Part shown: positions 7,342-16,146 of the stretch, piece by piece | Layout of the letters: each line of letters starts with the position of its first letter | How positions within the stretch are numbered: the first letter of the stretch is position 1 | Source of the DNA: CATQHP01 sp965214915 | Lineage (GTDB): Bacteria > Acidobacteriota > Terriglobia > Bryobacterales > UBA6623 | DNA: 64,000 nucleotides | Assembly: GCA_965214915.1 (NCBI GenBank) | Contig: CBDCCP010000002.1 | Span: forward strand, 868,001 to 932,000 | Direction: 5' to 3' | The notes under the pieces: generated by a model | Told to the model about the DNA's origin: nothing | Seen by the model: the letters and a program-made list of their open reading frames with translations, nothing else | Database searches by the model: none | Position numbers and translations under genes: made by a program

Positions 7342-10017
7342 CTACAGACCGGCCAGCGTGCTGCGGATGCGCTCGATTTGCGATTCGCAGTCGGCCAGCT
7401 TTTCGCGGATCGCGGTTACGATGCGGGTGGGGGCCTTGGCCAGGAATTTTTCGTTCGCAAGCTGTCCGCGGGCGCTTACGGCCGCTTTTTGCAACTGCTC
7501 GAGTTGCTTTTCGAGCTTTTGCTTGAGCGCCCGCGTCTGCGCCTCGGGTAGTTGCAACGCCAGATCGAAGTTCGCGGCATGGCCCATCGTCTTGCCTTGC
7601 GGCGCTTTTCCGGCGATGGCCGTCAGGCTTGCCCCGGCCAGCTTCGAGAGGACTTCCGATTCCGTCTCGACCACCTCGCGAACTTCGGCGGATTCGGAAT
7701 AGACCTGTCCGGCGATCTGCGCCTTGGGCGGGACGTTCATCTCGGCGCGGAGATTGCGCACGGCGGCCGTCAGGCTCTGCAAGACCGCGATGCGCCGTTC
7801 GGCCCCGGCGTCGGCGTCTTTGCCGTCAGGCTGCGGGTAGGCCGCGACTGCGATCGACTTGGCCCTCGCGACGGTGTTGGCGGTAAGCTGCTGCCAGAGC
7901 TCTTCGCTAATGAACGGCATCACGGGGTGGAGCAGGCGCAACGCCCGCTCGGTTGCCGCGAGCATGTTTTTCCATCCGTTAGTCAGGCCCTTGCCGTCGC
8001 GCAACGACAGCTTCTTGAATTCGATGTACCAGTCGCAGAATTCGTGCCAGAAGAAGTGATACAGGGTATTGGCGACTTCGTGGTAGCGGAATTTTTCGAT
8101 GCTGTCATTGACCTCGGCCGCGACGGCGTCGAGGCGCGAAAAGATCCAACGGTCTTCGAGCGCGGTTTTTCCGGTCGATTCGTCGGGTAGGGGACGGAAG
8201 GCGGCGAGATCGGCGGGGGTCCAGACCTCGGCGCCGGCGCGTTCGAGGCTCATGCCGACGAAGCGCAGCGCGTTCCAGATCTTGTTGGCGAAAGTGCGGC
8301 AGCCGGCGATGCGCTCTTCGCTGAGAACCACGTCGGAACCCTGGCCGGCGGAGGCCACGAGCGCGAAGCGCACGGCGTCGGTGCCGTACTTGTCGATCAT
8401 CTCGATGGGGTCGATGACGTTGCCCTTTGTCTTCGACATCTTTTGCTTGTCCGCGTCGCGCACGAGTCCGTGGATGTAAACGCGGCGAAACGGCGCTTCG
8501 CCGGTCATTTCGATGCCCAGCATCATCATGCGGGCGACCCAGAAAAACAGGATGTCGAAACCGGTGTTGAGCAGCGACGTCGGGTAGTAGGTTTTCAGGT
8601 CGGCGGTGGCGTCCGGCCAGCCCATCGTGGAGAACGGCCACAGCCCGGAGCTGAACCAGGTGTCGAGCACGTCGGTTTCCCGATGCGTGATCTTTTGGCC
8701 CGCGGCCGCGGCTTTCGCTTGCGCCTCTTCTTCGTTGCGCGCCACGACGAACGAGCCGTCTTCGAGATGCCAGGCCGGGATACGGTGCCCCCACCAAAGC
8801 TGCCGCGAGACGCACCAGTCGCGGATATTGCGCATCCACTCGAAGTAGTTGCGCTTCCACCTGTCGGGAACGATCTCGGTACGGCCGTCTTCCACCGCGC
8901 GGATGGCGGCTTCGGCGAGAGTTTTCGTTTTTATGAACCACTGCGTGGAAACGCGCGGCTCGACGGCCAGGCCGGAACGTTGGCTGTGGCCGATGTTGTG
9001 CGTGTATTCCTCGATTTTTTCGATGAGTCCCCGGGCTTCGAGATCGGCGACGACTTGCTCGCGGGCTGCGTAGCGGTCGAGGCCGCTGTACTTGCCGCCT
9101 TTTTCGTTGATCCTCGCTTCCTCGTCGAGGACGTTGATCGTTTCGAGGCCGTGCCGCTTGCCGGCCGCGAAATCGTTGGGATCGTGCGCGGGGGTGATCT
9201 TGACGATTCCGGCGCCGAACTGCGGGTCGACGAACGCATCGGCGATTACGGGGATCTCGCGTCCGACGAGGGGCAGCGTAACGGTCTTGCCCAGGAGATG
9301 CCCGTAGCGGTCGTCGTCGGGATGAACCGCCACCGCGGAGTCGCCGAGCATCGTCTCGGGACGGGTGGTGGCGACGACTACGTGTTGCCCCTCGACGCCG
9401 TTGACCGGGTAGCGCATGTACCACAGCTTGCCCTTTTGCTGCTTGTATTCGACCTCGAGGTCGGAAATCGCCGTGAGCGTGCCGGGGTCCCAATTGACCA
9501 TGTACTCGCCGCGGTAGATGAGCCCCTTTGCGTAGAGCCGCACGAAGCATTCGGCGACGGCGCGGGAGAGGCCGGGGTCCATGGTGAACCGCTCGCGGCT
9601 CCAATCGCAGCTTGCGCCGACGCGCTTGAGTTGGCCGACGATCGTTCCGCCGTATTTTTCCTTCCAGGCCCAGACGTGCTCGAGGAATTTTTCGCGGCCG
9701 ATGGCGCGGCGGTCGACGCCTTGCTCGCTCAAGGCGCGCTCGACCAGCATTTGGGTGGCGATGCCGGCGTGGTCCGTGCCGGGCAGCCACAAGACGTTGT
9801 TGCCGCGCATGCGCTGCCAGCGCATGGTGATATCGACCTGCGCGGTTTCGAACATGTGGCCCATGTGCAGCGCGCCGGTTACGTTGGGCGGCGGGATCAC
9901 CAGCGAAAAGACGGGCCGGTCGGAGGTTTCGTCGGCGTGGAAGACGCCCTCGCGGACCCACCAGTCGGCCCAATGCGGTTCGATGCTCGACGGCTCGTAA
10001 GCTTTCTCTAACTTCAT
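7342..10017 (-). CDS. valS: Valine--tRNA ligase
   Basis: 891 residues, a normal length for bacterial ValRS. It charges tRNA-Val in the cytoplasm and edits mischarged threonine. The class I HIGH signature appears as PPPNVTGALHMGH (about residues 43-55) and KMSKS as KMSKTKGN (about 530). The last 70 residues form the coiled-coil arm (ALKQKLEKQLEQLQKAAVS) typical of ValRS. The start MKLEKAYEPSSIEPHW agrees with the family. It is transcribed alone, away from the M61 peptidase gene. Confidence 0.98.
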   Translation of the reverse strand: MKLEKAYEPSSIEPHWADWWVREGVFHADETSDRPVFSLVIPPPNVTGALHMGHMFETAQVDITMRWQRMRGNNVLWLPGTDHAGIATQMLVERALSEQGVDRRAIGREKFLEHVWAWKEKYGGTIVGQLKRVGASCDWSRERFTMDPGLSRAVAECFVRLYAKGLIYRGEYMVNWDPGTLTAISDLEVEYKQQKGKLWYMRYPVNGVEGQHVVVATTRPETMLGDSAVAVHPDDDRYGHLLGKTVTLPLVGREIPVIADAFVDPQFGAGIVKITPAHDPNDFAAGKRHGLETINVLDEEARINEKGGKYSGLDRYAAREQVVADLEARGLIEKIEEYTHNIGHSQRSGLAVEPRVSTQWFIKTKTLAEAAIRAVEDGRTEIVPDRWKRNYFEWMRNIRDWCVSRQLWWGHRIPAWHLEDGSFVVARNEEEAQAKAAAAGQKITHRETDVLDTWFSSGLWPFSTMGWPDATADLKTYYPTSLLNTGFDILFFWVARMMMLGIEMTGEAPFRRVYIHGLVRDADKQKMSKTKGNVIDPIEMIDKYGTDAVRFALVASAGQGSDVVLSEERIAGCRTFANKIWNALRFVGMSLERAGAEVWTPADLAAFRPLPDESTGKTALEDRWIFSRLDAVAAEVNDSIEKFRYHEVANTLYHFFWHEFCDWYIEFKKLSLRDGKGLTNGWKNMLAATERALRLLHPVMPFISEELWQQLTANTVARAKSIAVAAYPQPDGKDADAGAERRIAVLQSLTAAVRNLRAEMNVPPKAQIAGQVYSESAEVREVVETESEVLSKLAGASLTAIAGKAPQGKTMGHAANFDLALQLPEAQTRALKQKLEKQLEQLQKAAVSARGQLANEKFLAKAPTRIVTAIREKLADCESQIERIRSTLAGL

Positions 10018-10158
10018 CGATGTCGGGGGAGGCGGGAGGAGCGGCCAAAATCAAAATATAGCACCGCCTGCGGCTCGCCCGGCCGCTGTTCGGGCAACAC
10101 GCCGGGCAGCGCTATATTGAGGGCTTCGCCGCCGGTTAGTGGTGGACTCGGTTCGCCG

Positions 10159-11961
10159 GTGAAAAATTTCCTCGCACTTTTTTTCTTTTTCGAGATGGCC
10201 GCCGTGTCTCAGACTCCCGCGCCCCTGCGTTATACGCTTCGCTTTCCCGCTCCCCACAGCCATTACGTCGAGGTCGAGGCAGAAATCCCGTCTGCCGGCG
10301 AATCCGAAGTCAATCTCATGATGGCGGTCTGGACGCCCGGCTCGTATCTGGTGCGCGACTATTCCGGCCACGTCGAGAACGTGCGGGCGATGACCGCGGA
10401 CGGCGCTCCGTTGGCGATTGTCAAGACGCGCAAGAACAGATGGCGGGCGCAGACCGGCGGCGCGCCGCGCTTCATCCTGCAATACAGCGTTTACTGCCGG
10501 CAGATGACCGTGCGCACAAACTGGGTGGACGCGGACTTCGCGCTGTTAAACGGCGCGCCGACGTTCATTACCAGGGTGGACGCCGGAACGGACGCAACGC
10601 CCCGCAGGCATTTCGTCAATGTCGAGCTTCCGCCGAGCTGGGGGGCGTCTCACAGCGGATTGGCCGCGGGGGCGGGGCCCAACCGCTACGCGGCGGCAGA
10701 CTTCGAGACCCTGGTCGATTCGCCGATTCTCGCGGGCAATCCGCAGATCCGCGAATTCAGCGCGGCGGGGAAACCGCATTTTCTCGTCGATGTCGGCTCG
10801 CTGGGTCCCTGGGACGGCGAGCGGGCGGCCCGCGACGCGCAGGCGATTATCGAGACGTTTTACCGTCTGTGGGGCGCCTTGCCTTACGAGCGGTACAGCT
10901 TTTTCAACTTGGTCGTCGAAGCCGGAGGAGGGTTGGAGCATAGGAACTCGTCGGTGCTCATGACCGGGCGGTGGGCGTCATCGACGCGCGAAGCGTATCT
11001 GAAATGGCTGAGCCTGGTGAGTCACGAGTACTTCCACGTTTGGAACGTCAAGCGGCTGCGCCCGCGGGCGCTCGGTCCGTTCGACTTCGAGCGCGAGACG
11101 CACACCCGCGATCTTTGGGTCGCCGAGGGCGTCACCAGCTACTACGACGATCTTGGCGTTCGCCGCGCCGGGCTTTCCACCGACGGAGAATATCTCGAGC
11201 GGCTTTCGAAGCAGATCGAAACGCTGCAAACGACGCCGGGGCGGCTCGTGCAATCGCTGAGCGAGTCGTCGTTCGACGCGTGGGTGAAGCTCTACAAGCG
11301 GGACGAGAATTCGAAAAACTCGGAGGTCAGCTACTACAACAAAGGCGCCGTGGCCGCTTTCCTGCTCGATATGCGCATCCGCCGGGCGAGTGGCGGCGAA
11401 AAGAGTCTCGACGACGCGATGCGGCTGGCTTACGAGCGGTTTTCCGGGGACGAGGGCTACCGTAGCGAGGACTTTCGGCAGACGGTTGCGGAAGTCGCGG
11501 GCGAAGACCTGAGCGCATGGTTTCGCAAAGTTGTCGATTCGACCGAGGAACTGGAATACGAAGCGGCGTTGCGCTATCTCGGTCTCCGTTTCAAGAAGGC
11601 CGAGACCGCTGAAGACGAAGAGCCTGCGGCGTGGTGGGGCGCGAAGACGGATGTTCGCGGGGGGTTGCTGCGGATTACGGAGGTCCCTCGGGGGGCGCCT
11701 GCCTTCGAGGCGGGAATCAATGTCGAGGACGAGATTGTCGCTATCGACGGCTACCGCGTGATTCCCGGCAAGCTCGACGAACGGCTGGAGAACTACCGGC
11801 CGGGCGATACGGTCGAGTTCCTCGTCGCGCGGCGCGGGGCGATCACTGCAATTCCGGTTACGTTGGGCCGGGAGCCGTCCGACGAGTGGCGCCTCGAGAT
11901 CGACCCCGCCGCGGACGCCGGGACTGAAGAGCGCCGTAAGGCTTGGCTGAACCCGGATTGA
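10159..11961 (+). CDS. M61 family metallopeptidase with PDZ domain
   Basis: About 600 residues. I prefer the GTG at 10159, which gives a hydrophobic leader (KNFLALFFFFEMAAVSQ); a TTG at 10117 is also open, and an ATG at 10195 is possible. M61 (glycyl aminopeptidase-like) enzymes carry an N-terminal beta domain, a gluzincin core and a C-terminal PDZ. The zinc motif HEYFH is at about residues 289-293 (LVSHEYFHVWNVKRLRP). The PDZ domain starts near residue 490 (GGLLRITEVPRGAPAFEAG). A periplasmic peptidase with loose specificity is the likely role. It diverges from valS. Confidence 0.92.
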   Translation: MKNFLALFFFFEMAAVSQTPAPLRYTLRFPAPHSHYVEVEAEIPSAGESEVNLMMAVWTPGSYLVRDYSGHVENVRAMTADGAPLAIVKTRKNRWRAQTGGAPRFILQYSVYCRQMTVRTNWVDADFALLNGAPTFITRVDAGTDATPRRHFVNVELPPSWGASHSGLAAGAGPNRYAAADFETLVDSPILAGNPQIREFSAAGKPHFLVDVGSLGPWDGERAARDAQAIIETFYRLWGALPYERYSFFNLVVEAGGGLEHRNSSVLMTGRWASSTREAYLKWLSLVSHEYFHVWNVKRLRPRALGPFDFERETHTRDLWVAEGVTSYYDDLGVRRAGLSTDGEYLERLSKQIETLQTTPGRLVQSLSESSFDAWVKLYKRDENSKNSEVSYYNKGAVAAFLLDMRIRRASGGEKSLDDAMRLAYERFSGDEGYRSEDFRQTVAEVAGEDLSAWFRKVVDSTEELEYEAALRYLGLRFKKAETAEDEEPAAWWGAKTDVRGGLLRITEVPRGAPAFEAGINVEDEIVAIDGYRVIPGKLDERLENYRPGDTVEFLVARRGAITAIPVTLGREPSDEWRLEIDPAADAGTEERRKAWLNPD

Positions 11962-11989
11962 GCCCCGCGGCGCGGTCTGCGGAACGGTT

Positions 11990-14174
11990 TTATTCCACGC
12001 CGAACGTCCAACGCATGCCGATACGCAATGTGCGTCCCGGGTCTGCCCTAAAGAAGGTCGGGTCCGGGCCCGCGAGATTCGAATCGATCGAATCGAGCAT
12101 GTTGTCCACCGCGCCGTAGATCTCCCATCCGGGCCGCAGCGGCTTGGCCAAGCGCCAGTCCCAGAGCTGATAGCCGTCGGCAATCAAGGTCGCGCGGCGG
12201 CCCACGATGGGCCATTTGCTCAGGTAAACGCCGCGGAAGTTCGAGCGCAGCCCGCCGAGGCGGTCGGTGGTCCACCAGATGCGGAAGTTGCCGTGGTGCT
12301 TGTGGCGCTGGCTCAGGTAGGCGCCAGTCTCTCTGTCGCGGGCGTCGAGGTAGGTGTATCCGCTGGAGACGATCAGATTGCTCGTCAACCGCAGTTGCGC
12401 CTTGGCCTCAAGGCCCGTGGTGTACACGTTCTCGATGTTGCGGTACAGGTAGAACCAGCGGTTCAACGCCGGGCTGAACGAGGAATCGACGTTGAACTGC
12501 TCCAGGAGACCGTTCAACTTCTGGGGCGTCCGCGGGCGCCCCAGCAACTCGGTTTGAATGAGGTTCTTGACGCTGTTGCGAAAATAGGTTGCGCTGAAAC
12601 GAAGCCGCCCGAACCCGCTGTCGAAACCCAATTGCGTGGTTGTCGAGGACTCCGGGCTCAGAGTTGGGTTGCCGATGATCCGGTAGAGGCCGGAAGGGGT
12701 CAGGAAGCGGTAGTACAACTGCCCGATATCCGGCGCGCGGAAGCCCTGTCCGTACGACGCCCGGATGCGGAAGTTCTCCCCCGCCCGGTACAACAAGCCG
12801 ACTCGGGGAACCATACGGGTTCCGTAGATCGAGTGATTCGTCAGACGCCCGCCTATCGTCAGGCTGAGCCGGGGGCGCGCCTGGATGCGGTCTTGAAACC
12901 AGGCGTCGGCCATGCGGATCGACTGTCCCCGGTTGTCGCCCAGCAGCCGGTTGAAGCCGCGGTACTCGTTGTTCGTCCAATCGAATCCGCCTTGCAGCAG
13001 TTGGCGGTTGCCCACGATCTGCGAAAGGCTCGTGTCGAAACGGTACAGGCGTTCGTTCAGGTTGGCTGTTGCGTCGATGAGTCCCGGCGCCGCGTAGATA
13101 TCGACTGTTGAGTTCTCGTCGTACTTGCCGTAATAGGCCCGCGCTTGCAGTTGCGTCAGCGGCGACAGGCCGGCGTTGAGCGTCGCGCCGTAATTCTGGG
13201 CGCTGTCGTTGGTAGTCGTGGCTTGCCCGCCGCCCGAGCTGGCGTACACGCTTACCTGCCGGTTGTCGAAGGCGTTGGCCGGCAGGCTGAGTTTCAGATT
13301 CTCCGAGAAGTCGCGGTCGATCTTCGCCATGTAGTCATAGCGGCGGAACCCCGGGCCTGTCGTGTCGAAGTCCTGGAGCGTCAGGTCGTAGGGGTTGCGC
13401 TTGTGGCGTTCGGCGGCGAAGAAGCCGGACCAGCGATCATGGACGAATCCCGCGTCTGCGCGCAGATCGACCGCGCCGAAGGTTCCGGCCGAAGCGGTCA
13501 CGTTGGAGTCGAAGCATTGCCGCGGCTCGCGCGTGATCATGTTGATCACGCCGCTGATCGCATCCGATCCGTACAGGGCCGAAGAGGCGCCCTTGACGAT
13601 CTCTACCCGGTCGAGGCGGTTCGTGGACTGGCGGTCCATGTTGAGGATGCCGCTCTTGACCCCGCGGGCGCCGACAACCGGGAAGCCGTCGATCAGGATG
13701 AGCGACTGCCGCGAGTCGATGCCCTGGATCTGGGTTCCGCCGCGGCTGCCGGGCGACCGGCTGGTGCGCGTCACGATGCCCGGCTCTTCGGACAGGATGT
13801 CGCTCACGCGCTCGTATCCGGAGTCCAGCAGTTGGCTGCGGGCGATCAAATCCACCTTGGCGACGGAATCCTCGCGCAACTCCTCCTCGCGCGATCCGGT
13901 GACAACGATGGATTGCGTCAGGATCGCCGGGGCCAGGGTCAGCCGGCCGCACGTGGACAACGAACGTCCCTTCGGCGCCGGCGCGCTGGGCCGTCTCCAG
14001 CCCGGTTGCGCTATCCCGTACGAAGACGGCGGCGCCTGGAATCGGCGCGCCCGAACTATCGAGAACGCTCCCCTCCAACGGGACGCGGGTCTGCGAGAAC
14101 GCGGATGCAGCGCCGAACACGAACAGCGCCGCAATGCACAACGGCTTCCGCGAAGCCGGATCGATCCATGCCAT
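11990..14174 (-). pseudogene. TonB-dependent receptor, reading frame broken near the N-terminus
   Basis: The N-terminus (from ATG at 14174, with AGGAGA 8 bases upstream) has a signal peptide and the start of a carboxypeptidase-regulatory domain (GSVLDSSGAPIPGAAVFVRD). The rest continues in another frame from about 13960: a TonB-box-like QSIVVTGSREEE, the plug (VSDILSEEPGIVTRT, IVKGASSALYGSDAI) and a barrel to 11990, about 645 residues. The regulatory domain is about 30 residues shorter than usual at the frame change, so a small deletion plus frameshift fits better than one lost base. No start exists for the downstream frame in a sensible place. It follows the DUF3386-like gene by 50 bases, so the two form one operon. 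Substrate unknown; heme or iron complex is possible. Confidence 0.85.
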
Positions 14175-14225
14175 CAGTCTTTCTCCTGTTACTTTCTTCA
14201 TTTGCCGCGGGGGGCCGGGGCCTCG

Positions 14226-15047
14226 CTACTCGCCGCCCGCCGGCGCCAGAAGCTCGACATCGTGCCACTCGACGAGCAGCGCGCTCATGCTCTCCCCGCC
14301 GGTACGGATAACTTGGCGGGAGAGCGGCAGATACTCGCCGTCGACTTCCTGGAACCGGCTGATGTATGTCCAGGCTTCTTTGACGGCCCCCGATTCCTTG
14401 TCGAGCAAGACGGCGAAAACATGCTCGGGGAGATACCTGCCGGAAGCGGTCGTCTGCGTGCCGAGGACGGTCAGCACCAAGCGGGGGGCCCGCAAGCGGC
14501 GGTCGACCTGGAGAATGCGGTTATCCCGGATGCGGTAGGTCGTGCCCTGCGCGTCGCCTAGAAGAATTTCCCGACCGAGCGGGTGGTCGTCCGGTTTTCC
14601 ATATCGCGCAGACTCAGCCGCAGTTCGGGTCGAGGGCACGCGGTGCAGCAGCATGGAGCGCACGGTGGCCTTGACGGAATCGGGCAACTCCCCGTCCTGC
14701 GTAGCGAATTCCAGTGTTCCCGGAGGTTGGAACAGGAACGCGCCCCGATACGCGCGTCCGTCGAGGCGCACCGTCAGCCGGCTGCGGAAGCCGGGAAAAT
14801 CTTCCGACAGCACCTCCCTGTTCCCGCGAGCGTGTTGTAAAAGTTTCTGTGCGGAGACCGGATCGGAAGAGCGGCTCTCGTCGGCCAGAACGGAAGGTAA
14901 GAACCCTATTTCTACCAATATGATCGCGGCTGCTGCAAGCGCGATTCCCAGCGGCGCCATGACGCCCGGACAGTAGCGGCCCCGCAGGGTTTCTTTTTGT
15001 TTTTGAAAATATGTTGCGATTTTCTGTATCGTGGCGGCCCTCCTCAA
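14226..15047 (-). CDS. DUF3386-like secreted protein
   Basis: 273 residues, with a basic N-terminus, one signal-anchor helix (MAPLGIALAAAAIILVEIGF, about residues 30-49) and a mature part resembling DUF3386 (ANREVLSEDFPGF-type start: ARGNREVLSEDFPGFRSRLT). DUF3386 has no known reaction. Here it is co-transcribed with a TonB receptor, which suggests a helper role in uptake of the receptor's substrate. An upstream ATTTGC-N9-GCAAAT palindrome (15112-15132) may control both. An internal ATG before MAPLGIAL could be the true start. Confidence 0.7.
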   Translation of the reverse strand: MRRAATIQKIATYFQKQKETLRGRYCPGVMAPLGIALAAAAIILVEIGFLPSVLADESRSSDPVSAQKLLQHARGNREVLSEDFPGFRSRLTVRLDGRAYRGAFLFQPPGTLEFATQDGELPDSVKATVRSMLLHRVPSTRTAAESARYGKPDDHPLGREILLGDAQGTTYRIRDNRILQVDRRLRAPRLVLTVLGTQTTASGRYLPEHVFAVLLDKESGAVKEAWTYISRFQEVDGEYLPLSRQVIRTGGESMSALLVEWHDVELLAPAGGE

Positions 15048-15111
15048 TTTCCTTTACAGGCTTTCGGAAAACGTCTTCCTTTGGCGTCTCGAACGATCCA
15101 ACTATAGTAGT

Positions 15112-15132
15112 ATTTGCAATTGAATAGCAAAT
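15112..15132. promoter_or_regulatory. Inverted repeat ATTTGC-N9-GCAAAT, candidate operator
   Basis: Perfect 6-base arms in an AT-rich stretch about 65 bases upstream of the DUF3386-like gene that leads the TonB-receptor operon. Length and composition fit a metalloregulator site such as Fur, but the match to the Fur consensus is poor. Candidate only. Confidence 0.35.
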
Positions 15133-15336
15133 AGGAACTTTTAGGAGGTGTCCGCCCCATATTCTGAAATTCTGATAAGATATTTATAATTTAATAACTT
15201 ATATGAAATTCGAACATATCCCCGAGCCTGCTTCTGCAGAGGGTTACAAAAGTATTATTTTTACAAAAAGCGATTTGGCTCTGCTGTGCGAGCGAGTCCG
15301 TCGGGTCCGGCAGCCCTGTATGTCGATTCGAAAAGA

Positions 15337-15370
15337 CGGAGGCCGCAAGCGCTGCGGCTTGCGGCCTCCG
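15337..15370 (-). terminator. Intrinsic terminator of the Spy/CpxP-like gene
   Basis: A perfect 14-base stem (CGGAGGCCGCAAGC) with a 6-base loop lies 33 bases past the stop of the 15403-15930 gene. On the minus strand the stem is followed by TCTTTT. Stem strength and position fit rho-independent termination. Confidence 0.75.
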
Positions 15371-15402
15371 CTGGTTACGGGTTTGCTTGTCCGCGCAAGC
15401 GG

Positions 15403-15930
15403 TTAGTTGCTCGGAGGGCCGCCGCGCGGACCGCGGCGGTTGTTCGGGCGGCGGGCGTTGGCGTCGTCCTGACGGGGGTTCTCTTCGGTCGGTTGGAACA
15501 GAAACAGTCCGATAGCTTGGCGGACTTCGTTTTGCAGCGTTTCCGCGGCTGCGACTTCGGCGAGGGCTGCGGCTTGACTCGGGTCGATGCAGGCGTTCGC
15601 CGTGACGACATGGTTGTTTCTGATTGCCGCAACGGCCGCGCGGGCGGCGTCGATCTGCGCTTGAATCTCGGATGTGTCGCCGCCGTCACGGGACGTTTGG
15701 CGCAGTTGGCGCTGCAAGGCGCGGAGCTCTTCGAAGTGAGGGGCCGCGACTTCGCGGAAGGCGGTTATGTTCGTCCGGAGACACGAGACCTGACTGTCGG
15801 AGAGGCCGAGATGCTCGACGATCTCGTCGTAATTCGGTTCGCGGCGCTCCCTGTCCTGCCCGAAAAGGGAGCAGGCGAATACTGCCGTCATCGTGGAAAG
15901 AATGGCTGCCATCTTTGTAATGGACTTCAT
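15403..15930 (-). CDS. Spy/CpxP-like periplasmic protein
   Basis: 175 residues from the ATG at 15930, which follows an AGGAGG ribosome site; a TTG/ATG 10 codons upstream is not needed. Signal peptide MKSITKMAAILSTMTAVFA, cut near residue 24. The mature part is almost all helix and charged (YDEIVEHLGLSDSQVSCLRT; FEELRALQRQLRQTS), the pattern of Spy/CpxP (LTXXQ) envelope chaperones and metal-resistance proteins. The C-terminus is a disordered NRRGPRGGPPSN tail. Two cysteines (in SCLRT and NACIDP) could form a disulfide. Its upstream region carries four GTAAA-type half-sites at 11-base spacing, as at CpxR-controlled promoters. Family assignment rests on pattern, not strong identity. Confidence 0.65.
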   Translation of the reverse strand: MKSITKMAAILSTMTAVFACSLFGQDRERREPNYDEIVEHLGLSDSQVSCLRTNITAFREVAAPHFEELRALQRQLRQTSRDGGDTSEIQAQIDAARAAVAAIRNNHVVTANACIDPSQAAALAEVAAAETLQNEVRQAIGLFLFQPTEENPRQDDANARRPNNRRGPRGGPPSN

Positions 15931-16058
15931 GGAATTGAAAAACCTCCTGAATCGAAACAATGAGGGAACGGGCGCTTTCCGTTAAAAGGCTTCGGAGAGC
16001 ATGCAACGTTCTTATGAAGTGGGACGCGGGGGAAGGGGATCGCGGTTGCGGGCGCGTT

Positions 16059-16096
16059 GTAAAGGTTGCGTAAAAGCTGTGTAAAGGCGTCTTAAA
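16059..16096. promoter_or_regulatory. GTAAA direct-repeat array, CpxR/OmpR-like binding site
   Basis: GTAAA at 16059-16063, 16070-16074 and 16081-16085 and TTAAA at 16092-16096 are spaced by exactly 11 bases. CpxR boxes are GTAAA-N(4-8)-GTAAA, and OmpR/PhoB-family regulators bind direct repeats one helical turn apart. The array is about 130 bases upstream of the Spy/CpxP-like start at 15930 and just past the end of the sulfatase gene. Confidence 0.6.
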
Positions 16097-16146
16097 CCGG
16101 TTTTCAACGTTCTTTACAGCAGTGGAAAATGCGCCGACGGCGGCTT

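Larger units (their letters stand above)
15048..15402. other. AT-rich regulatory gap between divergent-looking units
   Basis: The first 200 bases are AT-rich and contain the candidate operator at 15112-15132 and promoter-like TATAGT sequence; the remainder holds the terminator at 15337-15370. A 67-codon open frame on the plus strand (15203-15406) runs through the terminator and has no ribosome site, so I do not call it. Confidence 0.55.

Noticed and set aside
8105..10054. 649-codon frame on the minus strand overlapping valS
   Set aside because: Shadow of valS in another frame; no motifs.
15203..15406. 67-codon plus-strand frame before the Spy/CpxP-like gene
   Set aside because: Runs through the terminator hairpin and has no ribosome site.
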